Below the pieces are notes generated by a model. It saw only the letters and a list, made by a program, of their open reading frames with translations, did no database searches and was not told the DNA's origin. A stretch of 64,000 nt of DNA from CAXMMR01 sp965198995 (GTDB lineage Bacteria > Pseudomonadota > Alphaproteobacteria > Acetobacterales > Acetobacteraceae): assembly GCA_965198995.1 (NCBI GenBank), contig CBDAQG010000002.1:2914001-2978000 (forward strand), written 5' to 3'. Positions 42,899-51,548 of this stretch are shown here, piece by piece. Position numbers and translations under genes: made by a program. Every line of letters begins with the position of its first letter. Position 1 is the first letter of the stretch.

Positions 42899-43291
42899 GC
42901 CTATCCACACCTTATCGCCTACCCAGCAGTCGACGTCGGCGCCGACCCGCTGGCCTACCGGCTGGATGCTGGCCAGCGAACCGCCCGGAAGTTCGTCCCC
43001 GTCCAGGTGAAGGCTAGCTCCGGCATCGGCTACAAGTTCGAGAGGAAGTGGTTCAAGCGGGCACCGGACCTCGCCCTGGTGCTCGTCTGGCACCTGGCCA
43101 TGACGCCCGAGTTCTACGTCTTCGGGAGCTTCACCGACGTCGAGGCCGTCATCGCGCCACATGCCGGGACGGACTTCTGGGCGCGAAGAGGCGTCTGGTC
43201 AGGGCCGGTGCCGTCCAAGCCAGAGATGGCCCTGATGGAAGCTCACCTCGGAGCATGGGACCGTATCGTCGACCAGCTCACTGGGGCGTGA
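42899..43291 (+). pseudogene. 5'-truncated PD-(D/E)XK-like protein cut by IS21
   Basis: The frame is open from the IS border to a TGA at 43291 (130 residues). It reads AYPHLIAYPAVDVGADPLAY, then FVPVQVKASSGIGYKFERKW, and ends LGAWDRIVDQLTGA. An Asp in VDVGAD followed some 25 residues later by VQVKAS fits a PD-(D/E)XK nuclease-like core, as in group-I-intron-type or restriction-like endonucleases. No start or N-terminus is left and no matching 5' part was found on the far side of the IS. Starts at 43007 are possible but would drop the motif. Confidence 0.55.
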
Positions 43292-43426
43292 CAGGCTAGC
43301 AGGTGGAGCCGGTCCCGGGTCACCGGAGATGCGTTCATGAAGAATTGCGAATAAGTGATTGTTATATAACGGCAAAGTGGTGGTCTTGTGGACGCTGCGT
43401 CATCGCATCGGAAATACCAAGCACAC

Positions 43427-45903
43427 GTTTCGATCCGCGCCCCCGCGCGGGGAGCGACGCCAGCCGTAAACGTCACCGCCACCTTGATCAGGTTTCGATC
43501 CGCGCCCCCGCGCGGGGAGCGACAAGCGTTGCCGCTTCCCGAGTTGATGCTTGTGGCAGTTTCGATCCGCGCCCCCGCGCGGGGAGCGACTGCCGCACGG
43601 CCTCCTTGACATGCGAATGGCCTAGTTTCGATCCGCGCCCCGCGCGGGGAGCGACCGTGGTTTGTCACCGTCTCGTCGTGATACACGTCGTTTCGATCCG
43701 CGCCCCCGCGCGGGGAGCGACTTGGGGAAGATGACCTCGGGGTTGTAGGTGGCCGTTTCGATCCGCGCCCCCGCGCGGGGAGCGACGTGCGGGCGCGAGA
43801 CGCTCGCGGCGGCTTGCGATGTTTCGATCCGCGCCCCCGCGCGGGGAGCGACTGACGGCCAGTGTCACAATCCCGATCGCATGGCAGTTTCGATCCGCGC
43901 CCCCGCGCGGGGAGCGACTCGTTGTTTGGCTCGCGCCTGGGTCTGAATACCCGTTTCGATCCGCGCCCCCGCGCGGGGAGCGACGCCAGTATGCCATGGA
44001 CCTCGGTGTCTCCACGCAGTTTCGATCCGCGCCCCCGCGCGGGGAGCGACGTGGTCTGCGCGAACGTGTAAGCGGCTTCTTGCCGTTTCGATCCGCGCCC
44101 CCGCGCGGGGAGCGACAACCGCGCCGACGCATAGTAAGCCGTGGGAGTCGTTTCGATCCGCGCCCCCGCGCGGGGAGCGACTCCGGCGGTCGCGAGCGTC
44201 GCCTCAAAGGCGGTGTTTCGATCCGCGCCCCCGCGCGGGGAGCGACGTGAGCTGCCAGCACTCCACCGGCCCCCACTCGTTTCGATCCGCGCCCCCGCGC
44301 GGGGAGCGACCCGCCCTCCATCTCATCCTTGTAGGCATACATGCCGTTTCAATCCGCGCCCCCGCGCGGGGAGCGACACGATGTATACGAAACGGCTACA
44401 TCATCCCAAGCAGTTTCGATCCGCGCCCCCGCGCGGGGAGCGACTGCAAACGCCAAGTGTTCCGAGTTCTACAGCCTTGTTTCGATCCGCGCCCCCGCGC
44501 GGGGAGCGACGGTTCTGTTGCAGTGCCGACCAGCGGAATTGATTGTTTCGATCCGCGCCCCCGCGCGGGGAGCGACTACACTGTTATGGCTGTATGGCAC
44601 GGGATTCCCGTTTCGATCCGCGCCCCCGCGCGGAGAGCGACGCGCGCGCGACCGTGTCGAGCAGCACCCGGCGGACGTTTCGATCCGCGCCCCCGCGCGG
44701 GGAGCGACGTTCTGTTGCAGTGCCGACCAGCGGAATTGATTGTTTCGATCCGCGCCCCCGCGCGGGGAGCGACGGCCAGTTCGTCTCGGCACCACGCTTC
44801 CACTTGCTGTTTCGATCCGCGCGCCCGCGCGGGGAGCGACGATCGGCCGTGAACTGGTCCGCGTCACCGACGATGTTTCGATCCGCACCCCCGCGCGGGG
44901 AGCGACGCGGATCGCTTGACAGCGTGCGGTATCCAACGTCCGTTTCGATCCGCGCCCCCGCGCGGGGAGCGACCTGCGCGGCCGGCCGAGCTCGACAGCT
45001 ATAGTGCCGTTTCGATCCGCGCCCCCGCGCGGGGAGCGACGGGCGAGGCCGACCGCGACCGGCACGACAATCGTGTTTCGATCCGCGCCCCCGCGCGGGG
45101 AGCGACTCTATGGCTTTACTCGCAGTTTCTGTGAAGTCTCGTTTCGATCCGCGCCCCCGCGCGGGGAGCGACGTCAAACAAAACTGTGCGCCCTGCGGCT
45201 TTGGAGGTTTCGATCCGCGCCCCCGCGCGGGGAGCGACTAGAGCTTGCCGTAGTCGTCCCCGGCCAGCGCGATGTTTCGATCCGCGCCCCCGCGCGGGGA
45301 GCGACACGCTGTCGTCGCGCACGTCGACGGCGATTACAGGTTTCGATCCGCGCCCCCGCGCGGGGAGCGACGAGCGTAACGGGTTCCTCCTGGACATCCC
45401 TGCAGCGGTTTCGATCCGCGCCCCCGCGCGGGGAGCGACGCACGGTGACGACGTCGCAGGCGCAGATTGCCCAGTTTCGATCCGCGCCCCCGCGCGGGGA
45501 GCGACATGCCAACGCGGACTACATCGTGGACCGCATACTGGTTTCGATCCGCGCCCCCGCGCGGGGAGCGACCGCTGCGGATGTTCTTGGACATCGGGCT
45601 GATGAAGTTTCGATCCGCGCCCCCGCGCGGGGGCGCGACCAGCGTATACAGTGGGCAGAAGCTATACGCTTTCTTGTTTCGATCCGCGCCCCCGCGCGGG
45701 GAGCGACGGCCGGCTTGAACGGCGCGGCCGGCCAAGCGGGTTTCGATCCGCGCCCCCGCGCGGGGAGCGACTTGATGTCAGCAAAGCGATGAGCGCAGTC
45801 ATGTGTTTCGATCCGCGCCCCCGCGCGGGGAGCGACGCTTCGAGCCGGGCACACGCGCCTCGACCCACAAGGTTTCGATCCGCGCCCCCGCGCGGGGAGC
45901 GAC
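43427..45903 (-). CRISPR. Type I-C CRISPR array, 38 repeats and 37 spacers
   Basis: A 32-bp repeat that on the minus (transcribed) strand begins GTCGCTCCCC, forms a CCCCGCGCGGGG stem and ends GCGGATCGAAAC. Repeats start (plus strand) at 43427, 43492, 43559 and so on to 45872. Spacers are about 33-36 bp. Variants: repeat 4 (43625) lacks one C, repeat 15 (44345) has an A in place of G, repeats 19 (44610), 22 (44809) and 23 (44875) carry single changes, repeat 34 (45607) has an altered, one-base-longer 3' part. Spacers at 44511-44544 and 44709-44741 are the same sequence apart from one extra G. The leader side is at 45903, next to cas2, so the newest spacers are at the high-coordinate end. Confidence 0.98.
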
Positions 45904-46120
45904 CGCCGTGCCTACATCAATCGATCAAGCTTCGCAATTTTGTGGACCAAGCGCGATCCTCCCTCACAGCCACATGGTACTGCTCGGCCTCGTCACGGAA
46001 GGCTTACCAACACATTGATTTACAATGACAAAGAGCACGCGCGAACTGCCTCGCCACTAGTCGGACGCTTGTCGTTCGCCTGAGCCCGGCGTGATCCATC
46101 GGCCGGGCCTTCAATCACCA
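45904..46120 (-). promoter_or_regulatory. CRISPR leader region
   Basis: 217 bp between the cas2 stop and the first (newest) repeat, less GC-rich than the surroundings, with no open frame of its own. By position it must hold the array promoter and the adaptation signals; I do not see a clear -35/-10 pair. Confidence 0.6.
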
Positions 46121-46423
46121 TTACACAATCAGCGGTCCGCTAAAATCCGTCGCCGGTTTTGCACCGACATGTTCGATCCGAGCCCGCTCCACTGTCCCCA
46201 GCATGTAGAAGCGTAGACTATCGCGGTCCGGGTCCATCTCCGACAACAACCGGGCCCGCAGCAGAACCCATCGATCGACGGCAACCTCAATCTCGAACAC
46301 CGAGAACTGAACACGCTGACCGTAATCCCGACACGCCTTTGCTATGCGCCGCAGCCGGCGCGCACCGCCGGGGGAGGTGACCTGCACGTCGTAGCTGACG
46401 AGCACCAACACCGCTACCGCCAC
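46121..46423 (-). CDS. cas2: CRISPR-associated endonuclease Cas2
   Basis: 100 residues, a ferredoxin-like fold with the N-terminal beta-strand and metal Asp in VLVLVSYDVQVTSPGGARRL, then RRIAKACRDYGQRVQFSVFE, the usual Cas2 core. It joins Cas1 in the integrase complex that adds spacers. The start overlaps the cas1 stop by 10 bp. Last gene of the cas operon, next to the leader. Confidence 0.95.
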   Translation of the reverse strand: MAVAVLVLVSYDVQVTSPGGARRLRRIAKACRDYGQRVQFSVFEIEVAVDRWVLLRARLLSEMDPDRDSLRFYMLGTVERARIEHVGAKPATDFSGPLIV

Positions 46424-47454
46424 ACCAGGGCAGGATAGGCGTCGAAGTCGCCGCGCAAAGCTCGCGCCAGGAGGCTCGCCTGCAAATGCGGAAACAGACC
46501 CAGAGGCGCGCGCTCCTTCAGGAAGGCATGCTCCACCTCGTCACGCTTACGGGTCTGCCAAGCGGTGAGCACCGTTTTACGACCGTCCTCCGTCAACAGG
46601 ACCGCGCCGTTCTCCATGACCCGGAAATCTCCGGTGTTCAGCTCGCCCCGGTTCAACAGCGACAGCGCCAGCCGGTCGGCCAGAGGCGCGCGCAACTCCT
46701 CCATTAGATCCAGGGCTAGGCTGGGACGGCCCGGGCGCAGGCGGTGAAGGAAGCCAGCCGCCGGGTCAAGACCCACGCCCTCCAGCGCTCCGCGGCAGTC
46801 GTGGACAAGCAGGGTGTAGAGGAACGAGAGCAGCGCGTTGACCGGATCCATTGGCGGCCGCCGGCTGCGACCCCGAAATCTCAATGCATCGTCTTTCGCC
46901 AACACAACATGCCCGAACACGCCAAAATACAACGCAGCTGCCTCGCCTTCGTAGCCGCGCAGGCGGTCCAGATCCGTCTCGTATAGCGCACGGCGGGCGA
47001 TGTGCTGCATGCGGTCGATCGTGGCGGCCATCGCGTCCCGCGTGACGTCGGAGAAGCCAGGACCGTGGTCGCGCAGCGCGCGTTGCAGCAGGCCGCGCTG
47101 GTTGGACGCCTTGGCCGCGACGATCGTACGAGCGATGCGCGTGCAAGCGGCCGGGTCATCCATGACGCGATACTGCTCGCGCCGCAGCACCACATTGCCG
47201 GTCACCGGGCCTTCGACGCGGGCCAGGAAACGCCCGTTGGTTCCGTAGAACGCTGTGACCACGCCGGCCTCGGCCAAGCCGCCCATCAGCGCCGGCGAGA
47301 GAGATACGGGACCGAACACCATGACGCCGCCCAGCAGGTGAAACGGAACCCGCAGCTTCTCGACTCGATCCACCTCGACCACGACGTTCAGGCCATCGCG
47401 GTGCAGATAGGCGCCTTCCGTTTGAACATATAGCGTGTTGAGCAGCTTACGCAT
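46414..47454 (-). CDS. cas1: CRISPR-associated integrase Cas1 (type I-C)
   Basis: 346 residues from the ATG at 47454 (MRKLLNTLYVQTEGAYLHRD), the usual start of type I-C Cas1; a longer start at 47478 is less likely. Active-site residues: Glu in RGYEGEAAALYF, His in GFLHRLRPGRPSLALDLMEE, and the acidic residues of that segment. The protein catalyses integration of prespacers at the leader end. The start overlaps the cas4 stop by 8 bp. Confidence 0.95.
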   Translation of the reverse strand: MRKLLNTLYVQTEGAYLHRDGLNVVVEVDRVEKLRVPFHLLGGVMVFGPVSLSPALMGGLAEAGVVTAFYGTNGRFLARVEGPVTGNVVLRREQYRVMDDPAACTRIARTIVAAKASNQRGLLQRALRDHGPGFSDVTRDAMAATIDRMQHIARRALYETDLDRLRGYEGEAAALYFGVFGHVVLAKDDALRFRGRSRRPPMDPVNALLSFLYTLLVHDCRGALEGVGLDPAAGFLHRLRPGRPSLALDLMEELRAPLADRLALSLLNRGELNTGDFRVMENGAVLLTEDGRKTVLTAWQTRKRDEVEHAFLKERAPLGLFPHLQASLLARALRGDFDAYPALVWR

Positions 47455-48088
47455 CGGCGCGATCGATCTCGGCAGCAAGCCAAGATGCGGCGGAGCGGTT
47501 TGCCCCGGTCGTGCGCGGCCGGCACAGCTCGATCATTGAACAGGCGTCGCACCTCTTCTTGTCATATGTCATCCGGGGCGTGGCTCCGGCGTTCAGCAAG
47601 GCCCTCGTCTCGGCCGCCACACGTTCAGTCAGGCTGCGGAGCCCGGCGTCAAAACTCACCGTGCTCCGGCGGCGTGGCTTGCCGTAGAACAATGCGCCCT
47701 CCGGGACCACGACTCCGAACATCTCCTCCAGCGCGAAGGCCTGCGCGCAGAGCTGCACCTCGTCCGCGCGGTGCGATTTCGGCCGGCCGCGCTTGTGTTC
47801 AACCGGCACGGGCCGCCAGCTGCCGGCCGGACCGGGGTGAAGCTCCACCACGTCGGCGATCCCGGCCACGCCCAGCCGGCGCGACCGGAGCGGCATGCCG
47901 GTGACGGTGCGCAGGCCCCGCCGCATCTCGCTCTCGACCGCGTGCACCCGCTCGTGCACGACCCGGCCCTCCGCCGTCGCCGCGTTCTCCGCCCAGAGTT
48001 GCTCCACGTGGATAAGGGCGCATTGGCGCGGACAGAACAGGTAGTGCTGGAGGGCGGACAGGGCGACCAAGTCCGCGTCCGGCACCAT
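47447..48088 (-). CDS. cas4: CRISPR-associated Cas4 nuclease
   Basis: 213 residues, RecB-like nuclease with an iron-sulphur cluster: one Cys in QHYLFCPRQCALIHVE and the C-terminal Cys set in KKRCDACSMIELCRP. The nuclease core shows GRVVHERVH, IADVVELHP and VEHKRGRPKSHRADEVQLCA with the D-(x)n-EHK motif. Cas4 trims prespacers and selects the PAM side for Cas1-Cas2. Sits between cas7 and cas1, standard for I-C. Confidence 0.95.
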   Translation of the reverse strand: MVPDADLVALSALQHYLFCPRQCALIHVEQLWAENAATAEGRVVHERVHAVESEMRRGLRTVTGMPLRSRRLGVAGIADVVELHPGPAGSWRPVPVEHKRGRPKSHRADEVQLCAQAFALEEMFGVVVPEGALFYGKPRRRSTVSFDAGLRSLTERVAAETRALLNAGATPRMTYDKKRCDACSMIELCRPRTTGANRSAASWLAAEIDRADA

Positions 48089-48094
48089 CCAGCG

Positions 48095-48982
48095 TCAGAG
48101 GATGGTCAGGAGGGTGACGCCGGATGGCAGTCCTTGGTCGTCCAGCGTCACCGCGTAATCCGCGAAGCTTCGCGGTGGCCCGTCGCGGGCCGGAGCGGGC
48201 GCCACGCCGACGCGGGAGAGCAGCGTGTGGGCGGGCGCGTTGCCCAAGTCGCTGTCGTGCTTGAACACGATCAGGCGGCGCGCGGTCATCTCGCCGCGAG
48301 CCGCCGCCCGGTCGTGGTCGAACATGTTGGTCAGGGCTTCCCACAGCAGGGCGAGGTCCGCCTCGGAGAAGCCGGTGCCCTTTTTCGCGTCGTTGGCCAG
48401 CCGACCGGAGATGAAGCCGTGCGCGCGATACAGGCCGTAGGGCACGATGTGCTTGCGCCCCATGGTGCGGTCGTTCTGCAGGGCGTCCTTCTCGTTGGTG
48501 ACGGAGGAGCGGGTGATCGTGACCTCCATCGGAACGATCGAGTCGATGCTTTCGGCGAAGGTGAGTTGCACGGGGCCGCGGACCTGGCCGGCGTTCACTT
48601 CGGTGGACATCACGGCGCCAAAGGTGCGGATGTCGAAGAAGTTGGCGCACATCCAGGCGGTGAGCGCGCGGGCTCTATCGGCGTCCTTGGGTAGCTTCTT
48701 GGCTTCGGAGGTCAGGGACAGGGCGGTGTAGGCCCGGCCGTGCGCGCGGTTCAGCACGGCGCCGTCCTGCATGTAGATGTCGTAACCCGGCGTATCGCCC
48801 CGCGCCATGGCGACGTAGTTGCGGACTTTTCGCTTGAGCGCGACGTCGGTGACCAGGCCGCGGCTGGTTTCCGGGTCCATGCGCGGCATGTTGCCGGCGT
48901 CGGGGTCGCCGTTTGGGTTACCGTTGCGCACGTCGAACAGGAAGACGAAATCGTAGCGGTTGGCGATGGGGGTGGACGTCAC
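48095..48982 (-). CDS. cas7: Cascade backbone protein Cas7 (Csd2)
   Basis: 295 residues. It begins with the RAMP-like strand YDFVFLFDVRNGNPNGDPDA and GNMPRMDPETSRGLVTDVAL, both diagnostic of Csd2/Csh2-type Cas7, and has RGPVQLTFAESIDSIVPMEV and MGRKHIVPYGLYRAHGFISG. Multiple copies coat the crRNA spacer in the I-C effector. The start overlaps the cas8c stop by ATGA. Confidence 0.96.
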   Translation of the reverse strand: MTSTPIANRYDFVFLFDVRNGNPNGDPDAGNMPRMDPETSRGLVTDVALKRKVRNYVAMARGDTPGYDIYMQDGAVLNRAHGRAYTALSLTSEAKKLPKDADRARALTAWMCANFFDIRTFGAVMSTEVNAGQVRGPVQLTFAESIDSIVPMEVTITRSSVTNEKDALQNDRTMGRKHIVPYGLYRAHGFISGRLANDAKKGTGFSEADLALLWEALTNMFDHDRAAARGEMTARRLIVFKHDSDLGNAPAHTLLSRVGVAPAPARDGPPRSFADYAVTLDDQGLPSGVTLLTIL

Positions 48983-49356
48983 AAATCGTCTCCGGTCTGG
49001 GTATCGGCTGCGGCTTCAGCGTGCTCTAACTCAGTCGGCACATCCTTCCTGCGGCGGAACACATCGCGCTGGTGGTAGTAGCCGAGCGCGAAGCGGCCTT
49101 GCTCCACCAACGGCAGCGTCTTGGGAAAGACGCCGTCCAGGCCGGAAGCGACCTCGCCGATATGATCCTCGAACCATTCCGCAAGGCCGGGGCCGGACTT
49201 ACTGCGGATCGACTTGCTGTGATTGCGCGCATTGCGGATCAGCGAGGGAAATACCTGCGCGGGTGTGGCCGAAGCGGATGCGTAGAAACGATCGCGAATG
49301 GTAGCGTTGCGCTGGCCGAGCGCCGCGCGCTGCAGCCGCTCGAGCACGGCAAACAT
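48979..49356 (-). CDS. cas11c: Probable internally translated small subunit Cas11c
   Basis: In type I-C systems the small subunit is translated from an internal start near the end of cas8c. Here an in-frame ATG at 49356 follows AYRLGR and opens MFAVLERLQRAALGQRNAT, a helical 125-residue protein, the size and position known from the Desulfovibrio system. The ribosome-binding site (GGCCGG) is weak, so the exact start is uncertain. Confidence 0.5.
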   Translation of the reverse strand: MFAVLERLQRAALGQRNATIRDRFYASASATPAQVFPSLIRNARNHSKSIRSKSGPGLAEWFEDHIGEVASGLDGVFPKTLPLVEQGRFALGYYHQRDVFRRRKDVPTELEHAEAAADTQTGDDL

Positions 49357-50874
49357 CCGGCCGAGGCGGTAGGCGCTGTTGGTGGTGGTCAGATCGAGCG
49401 ACACGGGGACGTCCTCCGGAATTTGCTTGAAGCGGTGCAGCCGGGCGAGGCAGGCCTTCAGCAGCGCCACGCGAAGATCGCTCACCTTCTCCAGCGTACG
49501 CCCGGTGGCTCGGTCCTCCACGTCCCGATCCGCGCGGATGCGCATGATGGTATGGGTCAGCAGCGCCCGGGGGTAGGGCGAGCCCGTCAGGATGGCGCGC
49601 ATCACCTCGCCGGCCAGATGGGGCGGGATGTTCTCGGACTTACGCTGTGGCGCCAGCTCCAGCAGCAGGCGCCACAGCGGCGGCGGCCAGGGCCGGGGCG
49701 GGGGATCAAGTCGCAAATCGGCCCAGTGCTGCTGGAAGCGCGCGGTGAAGTCGGCGAAGGACTGCTCCACCCAGAAGCGGACTGACAGGCGCGCAGCGTT
49801 GGGACTGAGCCCGAGGACGAAGATGCGCGTCGCCGGGTCGAAGCCGGGCAGGGCGTCCGCGGCGAACGGCATGCCGTCCTGCATGCGGGTGAGCACCGCG
49901 CGCAGCGTGTTGGTTTCGGTGGCATCGTCGGCGGTGATTGCCTCCGGCAACGGCGCGTCGTCGTCCAGCATAGCGCGGGCGAGTTGTTCCGCGCTGCCAT
50001 GCTCGGCCCAGAACACCGTCGTGGTCTCGCCCAGCATGACGCGGTTGGGATAGGTGGGCCGGCCCTTGGACGACACGCCGGACGGTGACAGCAGCGCGTT
50101 CAACGCCGTGCTATAGGCGAAGGCGGCAGCTTCAGACACGGGCGCGTTGGCGCCTTGCTCCTTGCCGTAGGAGTTGAAGGCATCGAGGTTGAACGAGACC
50201 AGGGCGGCGCCGGAGGATTGCGCGCCCATGACGCCCTTGATGGACGGATGCAGCCGCGCGATCGGTGCCACCATGCCGGTGACCAGGCATATCGATTGCG
50301 CCCCGCCTTCCCGTCTCACGGCTTCCGCGTCCAGGGCCGCCCGGACGGCGGCGGCGTCATGGATGAAGCGACCGCCATCGCTCTGCAGACGGAACGCGAC
50401 ATTCTGGTCCAGCATGGCAGCCGCGTGGTCCAGGGTGTCGTAACGATCCGGCGACCAGTCGCGGAGGAACAGCAGCAGGGCGCGGCAGGCGGTGTCGTTC
50501 ACGGCGTCGAGCAGGGCCAGGTGCCGCTCGATGAAGGCGGCGTGCTCCTTTGCAAGCCGTTCCGCATCTTTGGCCTGCTTGGCCGGGCTGGCCGTCAGGT
50601 CGGGCGCCGTGCGACCGAGCACGTAGGACGTCTTGTCCCATAAAGCGGCCGGAGCCACTCCGGACGACCGCTTTGGTGCGGCGGGAGCCAGGACTGTACG
50701 CGGCCGGCTGGTTTTGCCATTTGCCTGGCGCTCGTCATGCGTGGTGACGTAGTGGCCGTCGGCATCCAGGACGAGGGTGAAGCTGATGGGAGCAGGCGCG
50801 AACCCGGGGATCGAGAGCTTGCCAGTCGGTGCCAGCCGATCGTATCGCGCGGCAAGCGCTTGCAGCACCGTCAC
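48979..50874 (-). CDS. cas8c: Cascade large subunit Cas8c (Csd1)
   Basis: 631 residues, full length for Csd1. Typical N-terminus (LQALAARYDRLA, SFTLVLDADGHYVTTHDERQ) and central CLVTGMVAPIARLHPSIKGV with GAQSSGAALVSFNLDAFNSY. It recognises the PAM and unwinds target DNA in the I-C effector. It overlaps cas7 (ATGA) and cas5c (ATGA). Its C-terminal part may be made separately as the small subunit (next entry). Confidence 0.95.
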   Translation of the reverse strand: MTVLQALAARYDRLAPTGKLSIPGFAPAPISFTLVLDADGHYVTTHDERQANGKTSRPRTVLAPAAPKRSSGVAPAALWDKTSYVLGRTAPDLTASPAKQAKDAERLAKEHAAFIERHLALLDAVNDTACRALLLFLRDWSPDRYDTLDHAAAMLDQNVAFRLQSDGGRFIHDAAAVRAALDAEAVRREGGAQSICLVTGMVAPIARLHPSIKGVMGAQSSGAALVSFNLDAFNSYGKEQGANAPVSEAAAFAYSTALNALLSPSGVSSKGRPTYPNRVMLGETTTVFWAEHGSAEQLARAMLDDDAPLPEAITADDATETNTLRAVLTRMQDGMPFAADALPGFDPATRIFVLGLSPNAARLSVRFWVEQSFADFTARFQQHWADLRLDPPPRPWPPPLWRLLLELAPQRKSENIPPHLAGEVMRAILTGSPYPRALLTHTIMRIRADRDVEDRATGRTLEKVSDLRVALLKACLARLHRFKQIPEDVPVSLDLTTTNSAYRLGRMFAVLERLQRAALGQRNATIRDRFYASASATPAQVFPSLIRNARNHSKSIRSKSGPGLAEWFEDHIGEVASGLDGVFPKTLPLVEQGRFALGYYHQRDVFRRRKDVPTELEHAEAAADTQTGDDL

Positions 50875-51548
50875 GCGGTTACGCCGGTATGGTCCATGCC
50901 GGGCACGTCGATGACGCCGTCCATCATGCGGGCGCGGAAGAATTTGCCTTCGTTCCCGGCGGCATAGTCCATGTCCAGTGCCATCCAGCCCAGGTCCCGC
51001 TCGCCGACCAGGCTCGGATCGGACGGCGGCGGCGCATCGACCAGGGCGAAGTCGCAGGCGAACTCGCGGGTGCCGAGATAAGGGTGGTGGAAGAACTGCC
51101 CTTTCGCGGCCCGGCGCCGGAAGATGTCGAGGTGTTTCTGCACGGTTTCCGCCGGGTCGGTGCGACCGCGCGCAGTCAGGGCGATGCTGGCCTCGATAAC
51201 GTAGGCGACATCCTTCAGCAGCGTGGCCGCACGCTGTTGCCGGTCCCGGTCGACATACAGCACTAGGCCCTCCGTCGACGCAGCGCGCATCGCACTCGCG
51301 ACCTTCCCGGCCTGGATCTTGGACCCGACCTCGTTACGACGGATGGATTCGAATTGGATCCGGTTCAACACCGTGAGCCGCCGGATCTGCCAGACCATCT
51401 GCGGCTTCCAATGAATCGCTTCGAGCACGCCGCGGGCTGCGGACGGCGTGATGACGTCGTAACTGACGCGCTCGACCTTCATCTCCGGGCGGGAAAAGAG
51501 GGCCCTTGGCCCCCAGACCTTCAGTTGAATGACGGTGCTTGCTCTCAC
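50871..51548 (-). CDS. cas5c: Cascade crRNA-processing protein Cas5c
   Basis: 225 residues, Cas5d/Cas5c type: VIQLKVWGPRALFSRPEMKV, RVSYDVITPSAARGVLEAIH and the middle block IRRLTVLNRIQFESIRRNEV. In I-C systems Cas5c replaces Cas6 and cuts the pre-crRNA at the base of the repeat stem, which fits the absence of any cas6 here. It overlaps cas8c by ATGA and its start overlaps the stop of the 94-residue ORF upstream. Confidence 0.95.
   Translation of the reverse strand: MRASTVIQLKVWGPRALFSRPEMKVERVSYDVITPSAARGVLEAIHWKPQMVWQIRRLTVLNRIQFESIRRNEVGSKIQAGKVASAMRAASTEGLVLYVDRDRQQRAATLLKDVAYVIEASIALTARGRTDPAETVQKHLDIFRRRAAKGQFFHHPYLGTREFACDFALVDAPPPSDPSLVGERDLGWMALDMDYAAGNEGKFFRARMMDGVIDVPGMDHTGVTA

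Noticed and set aside
43243..45868. Many reading frames with repeated PARGAT or RSAPPRGER peptides.
   Set aside because: They are translations of the CRISPR repeats and spacers, not genes.
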